Assembly (NCBI GenBank): GCA_973895155.1
Contig: OZ316894.1
Coordinates: 10,974,001 to 11,038,000 of the forward strand
DNA length: 64,000 bases
Direction: 5' to 3'
Origin: Marsupella aquatica
Lineage: Eukaryota > Marchantiophyta
Shown here: in pieces, positions 58,191 to 64,000 of the stretch
How positions within the stretch are numbered: the stretch's first letter is position 1
Layout of the letters: each line of letters starts with the position of its first letter
Translations under genes and position numbers: made by a program
Notes under the pieces: model-generated
Seen by the model: only the letters and a program-made list of their open reading frames with translations
What the model was told of the DNA's origin: nothing
Database searches by the model: none

Positions 58191-59417
58191 AAAAGACCTT
58201 TTTAAATCCTTGTCGGCTGCCTTAAGAAATCTAGTTCCAGACAGTCAAATCAACACGACTTGAGAGCTGGCCAATGGGAGTGGCGACTGTGGGTAATGAG
58301 TCTTCATCGAGCAGGTTCAATTATGTTTGCTACTGAGATCTGTAAACTGTTTTCGGTAAACCATTTGGCTGATTACAATTTATAGCTGGGGAAACGGGAG
58401 GAATTGGGCAAGTAATCATTCTCACCACACTGCCAAAGAACCAAAAGTGCCAAACGTTTCGAGAAGTCAGGAGACCCAATAGGGCCAAAACAATAGGGCC
58501 AAAACAATAGGGCAAAAAACAAGGAAAAACAAGGATCATCAAAGAGCGAGAAAGCCCACTTTTTCCTGCGAGAGGTACCTCTTGTGTCAAGACTCCAGAA
58601 TCTTTGACCATTATACGACAGACCTGGCACGCGTATGGTGCACGACGTTGCAAAAAGCCGGGGGGCAAGCCTTTCTCCCGGTTTTAAGGTTCTGCAACGA
58701 TGCAGACTCAACAGAAGGTATTTTTTTACAGTGGTGATTGAGCAGGTTCAGCCGCCGGGCAGATAATATTTGTGGCCAACAGTTACCTCCTGAGCTCGTA
58801 CAATTGACCATGTGGATCTAGGAGTGAAATTCTACGTCTTGGAGAATGAAATATAAATCGTCTGCCAAAAGATCTGAGTCATACAAGAGCACATAGAGAT
58901 GTCATCGAATGCATCAAGGCTTGATCATGTGGCCAAGCTTATTATTAGTGAGGCCTGTAGTGGGCTTCAACACAACAACGATTTGTGTGAGTGTAATGCA
59001 ATCTACACACCTTCGAGAAGTAGTGTTATCATGCCAAGTCACAGAAATTATGAGAGAAACCTAAAACCAAGAATCATGACCGGATAACAGAATCTCTAAG
59101 ATGAGCTTTCGAATAAAAGCGTTGTTGACGCATAAGATATGAAAGTAGTCTGTGAATGGAGGAAATGCTCATGGAAAACCGCAAGAAAATGGGTTTCTCT
59201 CATTTTCTCATTCTCATTCTCTCATTTTCTTGAGGTTTTCAGTACATTCAGCGAAGAGCCGGTTTTCTCAGTCTCCTGGACGGATAAGAAGTTTTGACTT
59301 GCCCTAAGTAAGACATCTCGTCTTAAACTTTTACTACAGTTCCTCTTTCTAGATTTTTGGGATTTGCGGTTTGCACACTTCGTTAGAGTTTCGCGTCTGT
59401 CAGCTTTGGATTTTGTC
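58191..59417. other. Intergenic DNA
   Basis: No gene recognised. Short tandem AATAGGGCCAAAAC phrases at 58480-58515 and a TCATTTTCTCATTCTC run at 59196-59232. Confidence 0.35.
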
Positions 59418-59738
59418 TCCTATTTCTTTCTTTTTTGCCTCGAAAAAACTCAATGAAATCCATTCAAAAAGCCAGAATACCGAACGGGGGGCCCAAAAGG
59501 CAACCACCCGGAAGGACCAGAGGTCAAGGTGCCGGGGCTGGTGAAGAAGAAACCGAGTAAGAAGCCGTGCCTCAAAAAGGGCAACCAAACTAGAAATTTG
59601 GAAACTACTACAAGAGCAGCACACTCCCAAAGACCGGCCAGTGAACAGGGACCGGCGAGGTACTGAACAGTGGGTCCGTGAAAGAAAAACAATCAGTCTA
59701 CCAGTAGTGCAGCTTCAAAACCCGAAGGATCCGTTGAT

Positions 59739-60914
59739 TCATGGAGGACGCGGAGGAACAGGTTGAACCTGAAGTGTGTCTTCATGAATTTGCCATAAGC
59801 CATCCCATGCACCAAATTCCCGGGCCAGGTCCTGTCGTGCATCCGCGAAGGTGGTCTTCCCTGACCGAATCCTGGCCCTATGTCTGGCCCAGTCACGTTT
59901 GAGGTAAATGCCAAGGCGTTGCCAGGCCTTCCTGATGACTCCGTGAGGATTTGGTGGTGTATGCTCAATAAAGTGTGTGCATCGGTCCTTCCAAATATTC
60001 CAGCAAATAATAGCCCTGAGAAGATGCCAGAGCTTTGCTGGAGTGTCCCACGTATCTGGAAGTTCAGCCCCGACGAAAATGTGGACTGGTAGGAGGAGGA
60101 TCCGTCCTGCTCCGTGAGAGAACGCGCAGTGTTGAAGAATGGATTGCACCAAGGTCCATATCCCCTGAGACACAACACACTCCCAAATGCAATGAACGAT
60201 GTCTTGGTGTTGGTTCAAACCGCATCTAGTGCACCATGTACTAGGATCAGTGGGTGGGAGACGAGGGAACCTCCAGTGCTGTGTTGCCGGGATGCGGTAA
60301 ATGAGTTGCCACAGGTAGCAGCTTTCCCGAGCAGCACGAAAGGGGAGCCAGGTGCGTGTCCATAGTGTTCCAGGGTCAGGGGTCCAATTCAATCGAAGTG
60401 CCCATTTGTGCAAGGCCTTGTGGAGGATTCTAGGGGATCTCCCCTGGATTACCTGTAAATGAGCAGTGGATGTATCCAGGAAAGGAAGGCCATCCTTCCA
60501 CTCGTACTGGAGCAAGGGTGCCAGAAGGCTGATAGGCCTCACGATGTGAAGCATGAGGACCGTAGCAGCACTTGACTTCCTAACCAAAACCCTGTGCAGG
60601 AGTGCCTCCGGTGGTGGTGCAAAAGTGGCCATCTTGTGTAGACAGTTGTTGATGACTTGGAAGGTCCGTTTTGGTGCAGAGGTAGCCTGGGCGAATTGCC
60701 ATTGGGTCGTAATGAGTTGCCTCGTGGTAGAGAACTCCCAGATGTACAGGTTGCCATTCGAAAGCCATGCTTCCATGAAAATTGGGAGTACTCCACTATG
60801 CTCATGGTGCAGTTCCGGAACACTCCTGAGATTGGCTATCATCTTCTGGTAAGCACGAGCACAATTCCGGGGTAGTAGTGCACTAGGCCCGTCCTCCCAC
60901 CTCAGGAAGTGCCC
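59739..60914 (-). pseudogene. LINE ORF2 C-terminal part with zf-RVT domain
   Basis: Continues in the frame of the reverse transcriptase after TAG at 60915-60917. The zinc-binding motif reads SCYLWQLIYRIPATQHWRFP, then WCTRCGLNQHQDIVHCIWEC, the CxxC...HxxxC arrangement of zf-RVT, at about 60330-60150. The protein ends at 59739. Confidence 0.88.
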
Positions 60915-62795
60915 CTATGCATCCAGGACATCTTGCATCAAATGAAAACCTGCCCTCCTAATTTTACGTTGTGGATTGCTGTGGCACTTCGCCCCACTAG
61001 AGTTGATATGGTTGAGATGAGGTCGCCATGGAGGGAGGTGCCTCCAACCTTCTAAGTGTCCAGGAGGTGTGGGCCTCAAATGTTTCTTGACGACATTCCA
61101 TGCAGTGCAGACATTGATCCAGACCTGTGAACCATCCCGAGGGAGAGTATGGCAGTGAGAGAATGCCCACATAAAGTTGTCAGCTCCCCATTTTTGCAAA
61201 GAGAGTTTCCTAATCTCAAATTGAAGGAGTCGTCACAGGGGGTGATCTCCTTCCGCCAAAGCCCAAATTATGAAATTCCCAGCCAAAGCTATGAATTGTG
61301 CCACCAAGGAGATCAGTCCGAGTCCCCCGTGGCTCTTTGGCTTGGTGATAGTAGCAAAATCAACCCTGGCCTGAGCCTTAGTGTTCTGCCCCGCCCACAC
61401 AAAGGCGGTAATCTTCTTTTGCAAGTTGTCTAGCGTGCTAAGCTGCCCAGCCCATATGGTAAGAGAGAACCACATAGTGCTCAGAACCAAGTGATTGGCC
61501 ACAATGACCCGGGCGATCAGCGAGTCAGAGGTCTTATGGACTTGATCCAATCTTGACTCCAGCTTTTCAGATAGATAATGGACCATTTGATGTTCCGAAA
61601 TGTGCTGCGCGATAGGAATCCCAAGGAGCTTAGTGGCACTGTGTTCATCTTCCCACCTCCAAGGTAGCCGCCTGAATTCAATTGGGATCCACCTTGGAGA
61701 AATGTATGCGGCCTTGGTTTTTTCCCAGGCGCAGAAAAGGCCGGAAGCCTTGCCGAAGAGGTCTAGAACCAGCTTGCTTCTATCAAGAAATTGTGTCATG
61801 GCCCGAATCAATAGAGCTAAGTCATCAGCAAAGAAATTATGAACATTGTGTACCCCCAGGTGTGGGATGTCGACACCCTGAATGGAGCCCCTGCTGACTT
61901 CTCTGCTTAAGATGTTGCTAAGGGAGTCGATCGCGATAAGAAAAAGTAGAGGAGACAATGGACACCCCTGTCTCACCGAGCGAGCAAGGTTGAAAGGTGA
62001 GGCCATCCTCCCATTAATTAGCACTGCCGAAGATGCAGAGGCATGGGTGGCACTCAGAAAGCGCGTGAGCAGGCCGTTGAACCCCGTCTTCTCCAAGATT
62101 GACAGCAGGAAATGCCATTCAAGCTTGTCGAAGGCCTTGATGATGTCCAGCTTCAGTAGTATGTAATCCAAACCGGATGTCTTAGCATGGTGCATTGTTT
62201 TGTTTAGAAGCATAAGAGAATGGTGGTCCATGTTGCGCCTTGGGAGGAAGGCAAATTGCTGAGGCGAGATGAAACGCTATAAAATCGGAATGAGCCGCAT
62301 CTGGAAAGCTTTAGCTCTGATCTTATGGGCTACATTCAACAACGTAATGGGGCGCTTATTGGTGAGGGATCTTTGGTCGTCTTTCTTTGGGAGGAGGACA
62401 ATGAGGCCCCGGGTGATCTCGGGAGAGAAGTCCTCCTCGGCCAGGCCAAGTAAAAGTGCTCTGTGAAGCGATGGGCCCACCGTGTGCCAATTTGCCACGA
62501 AGAATTTGGCGGGGACCCCGTCTGGGCCAGGGCACTTATTGATTGCCAGTGCAGCTGCTGCTTTCCCAAGTTCTTCCACCATGAGGGGTGCATTGAGCAG
62601 ATTCTGATCCTCCAACGTGATGCGCCTAGATTGTAACTCGAGGACCTGAGACACTTGTTCCCAGTTGAATCCAGCTGATTGTCCGAGGATGCCTTGGAAG
62701 AAGTTGGTAGCAGTGGCAGCCCAATCTTCCCACCCACTGATTGTCCGAGGATGCCTTGGAAGAACTTGGTAGCAGTGGCAGCCCAATCTTCCCAC
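60915..62795 (-). pseudogene. LINE ORF2 reverse transcriptase
   Basis: Begins with CPGPDGVPAKFFVANWHTVG, KKDDQRSLTNKRPITLLNVA and KAFQMRLIPIL, then TAG at 62277-62279. The same frame resumes with SLMLLNKTMHHAKTSGLDYI, LLKLDIIKAFDKLEWHFLLS, RSVRQGCPLSPLLFLIAIDS and the intact catalytic FADD (HNFFADDLALL) near 61820-61835. TGA at 61233-61235 interrupts the thumb/connection part, which runs on to TAG at 60915. The active site is present, but the frame has at least three stops. Confidence 0.9.
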
Positions 62796-63061
62796 CCACT
62801 GACGATTTGTTCCTTGGGGGTAAGTAGATGGGTGATCTCCTTATTCATGGCCAGCCCCAAAAAGCTCCTAAAGAAGAGTTTGGAGCATTTATCACCCTCG
62901 CCAATCCACCTAGATTGAAGGATAAAATCCATCCATCGAACCTGTTCATCTTCAAATTCATGGATCAGGGTCTCCACATCCTTGAGGGACCTCTGATACA
63001 CTGAATCCATTGGGTCTCTCTCCAATTGAAATTGAGCAAGGGCCAAGTTGCGACGAAGCAA
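62336..63061 (-). pseudogene. LINE ORF2 linker between endonuclease and reverse transcriptase
   Basis: This segment (LALAQFQLERDPMDSVYQRS, WMDFILQSRWIGEGDKCSKL, FFRSFLGLAMNKEITHL) is in another frame from its neighbours. On the endonuclease side a shift lies near 63070. On the polymerase side the shift is explained by the 62-bp duplication at 62679-62802; coding homology passes from this frame to the next inside the duplicated units. Confidence 0.8.
62679..62802. repeat. 62-bp tandem duplication inside the LINE
   Basis: Units 62679-62740 and 62741-62802 both begin TTGTCCGAGGATGCCTTGGA and differ at one base (AAGAAG against AAGAAC). Since 62 is not a multiple of three, it shifts the ORF2 frame. 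Confidence 0.9.
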
Positions 63062-63200
63062 AGTTTATTTCCTTCTACCTTCTCTTAATAGCTTTTCTCT
63101 TACCCCAGCATCGATCGATCTTCTGGGCCTTTTTAAGACACCGAATGAGAATGTTATCCACCTTCATGCCCCTGGCAGTACGAATTTCCTCCTCCTGCTC

Positions 63201-64000
63201 TCACATTAGTGAGATATGGTCCTGAAAGGCACAAATTTGTTGGTGATCGGCATTCATTCGATGCAGAGATGGTCTCTTGATGAGGCCCGTGGGTGTGAGC
63301 TGGGCAATTACCGGGGCATGATTGGATAATGTGATGTTGGGTAAGATGGTGGATGAAACATCAAATTTCTCCCTAGAAGCTCCCCTAGAGATATAAATGC
63401 GATCGAGCCTTCTCAGAACCCGATTGCTACCAGCTTGTACATGTTGCATGCCTGGGACATGTCGAAAGCTTCTCTTATTATCCCAATTGAATCTCAGGTG
63501 CCCTAGATGTTCCTGGAAAGTGTCAACCAGGTGCAAGCGTCGCTTAAGGTGGCGCCAGGCCCGTCCTTCGCTGCCCACAATAGTATTGCCGATGCACCCC
63601 CTATGGTCCGATTCCTGTTCAATCATGTTGAAATCCCCTAATAGAATCCAGGTGAAGGAGGGATCCAAACAATTGAAAAGCGCCCTCCAAAGGTCCATCC
63701 ATGCTCGAGCAGAGTTAGGAGCGTAAACCCCCAGAAACCCCACCTTACCCAATCCTGCATGAATCATGCAGCACCATGCAGCCCGACCACCCTCCAAGAC
63801 ACCTTCAGAAATAACGTATTGATAAAGATCATTCTTTATGGCCAATGCCATGCCCCCCGAACCTGCCTCCACCCTGCTGTTGCGGACAGAATGTGCTCCA
63901 TCCGCAGTGGGGGCACAAATCCAATGTGTTGTCCTCTAGACTTCACTCAATTTGAAGATTTGGCCAGCACGGAGTTTGTGCTCCTGAATGCACAGAATGT
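63201..64000 (-). pseudogene. LINE ORF2 endonuclease (exo_endo_phos), partial
   Basis: The catalytic motif ILCIQEHKL sits at the window edge (about 63970-63998), followed by TAG at 63936-63938, then SGGMALAIKNDLYQYVISEG, FLGVYAPNSA, WILLGDFNMIEQESDHRG, RRLDRIYISRG and ITLSNHAPVIAQL, the normal order of L1 endonuclease motifs, ending in TGA at 63201-63203. The N-terminus is cut by the window end. Confidence 0.88.

Larger units (their letters stand above)
59418..64000 (-). mobile_element. Plant L1-type LINE, copy A, 5' end outside the window
   Basis: Reading right to left: apurinic endonuclease, reverse transcriptase, zf-RVT zinc domain, then about 300 bases of 3' untranslated sequence ending near 59418 with TTTTTTCGAGGC and an A-rich tail. 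The ORF2 frame is broken by at least six stops (63936, 63201, about 63083, 62277, 61233, 60915) and by a 62-bp tandem duplication. Copy B at 13616-15735 is a shorter relative. This copy is inactive. Confidence 0.9.

Noticed and set aside
60553-60852. Plus-strand genes in the LINE region (also 61600-62166)
   Set aside because: Antisense shadows of the LINE ORF2.

Overview
The window is nuclear DNA of a land plant. The evidence is an En/Spm (CACTA) DNA transposon with Transposase_21, DUF4218 and DUF4216 modules, a Ty1/copia retroelement primed by initiator tRNA-Met, plant-type LINEs with a zf-RVT tail, and intron-rich genes whose best matches are plant proteins. The species cannot be fixed from the sequence. 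Long repeat-filled spacers fit a large genome, possibly a seed-free plant, but that is a weak inference.

Layout. 1-13510: the right-hand part of a CACTA element running left to right. Its left end was not found. It holds an EDM2-like PHD array, a tandem-BRCT protein, TnpD (three exons) and a ten-exon TnpA-like gene, and ends in a GTGAC/GTCAC-rich subterminal zone and a TAGTG terminus. 13616-15735: a dead LINE (copy B). 16146-20163: a dispersed repeat, a head-plus-tandem-array repeat and intergenic DNA. 20164-23547 (-): a complete seven-exon gene for queuosine 5'-phosphate N-glycosylase. 24643-31166: a full-length copia element (-) with LTRs that look identical outside an 18-bp array but a broken gag-pol. 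31167-40446: repeats (three-unit tandem, 36-bp minisatellite, solo LTR, SINE) and no confident gene. 40447-42806 (+): a complete six-exon gene for an EGF-like, secreted, probably GPI-anchored protein. 43446-44640: a dispersed repeat and a GC-rich island with strand switches. 46350-50465 (-): a six-exon MBOAT lysophospholipid acyltransferase (LPLAT1/LPCAT type). 51386-52290: exon-like remnants of an unidentified gene. 52462-59417: repeats, a SINE fragment, and an open frame split by a SINE with a 15-bp target duplication. 59418-64000 (-): a LINE (copy A) whose 5' end lies beyond the window.

Three host genes look intact, each with consistent intron phases: QNG1 salvages queuine for tRNA modification, the MBOAT enzyme remodels phospholipids, and the EGF-like protein would sit at the cell surface. 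The rest is mobile DNA. The most unusual object is the CACTA element. Besides its transposase pair it carries a chromatin-reader-like PHD array and tandem BRCT domains, and its TnpA-like protein has RG-rich and GW-rich stretches like those that bind Argonautes. An anti-silencing role is a hypothesis only. Premature stops in the CACTA, copia and LINE frames are mostly of the kind C-to-T change produces.
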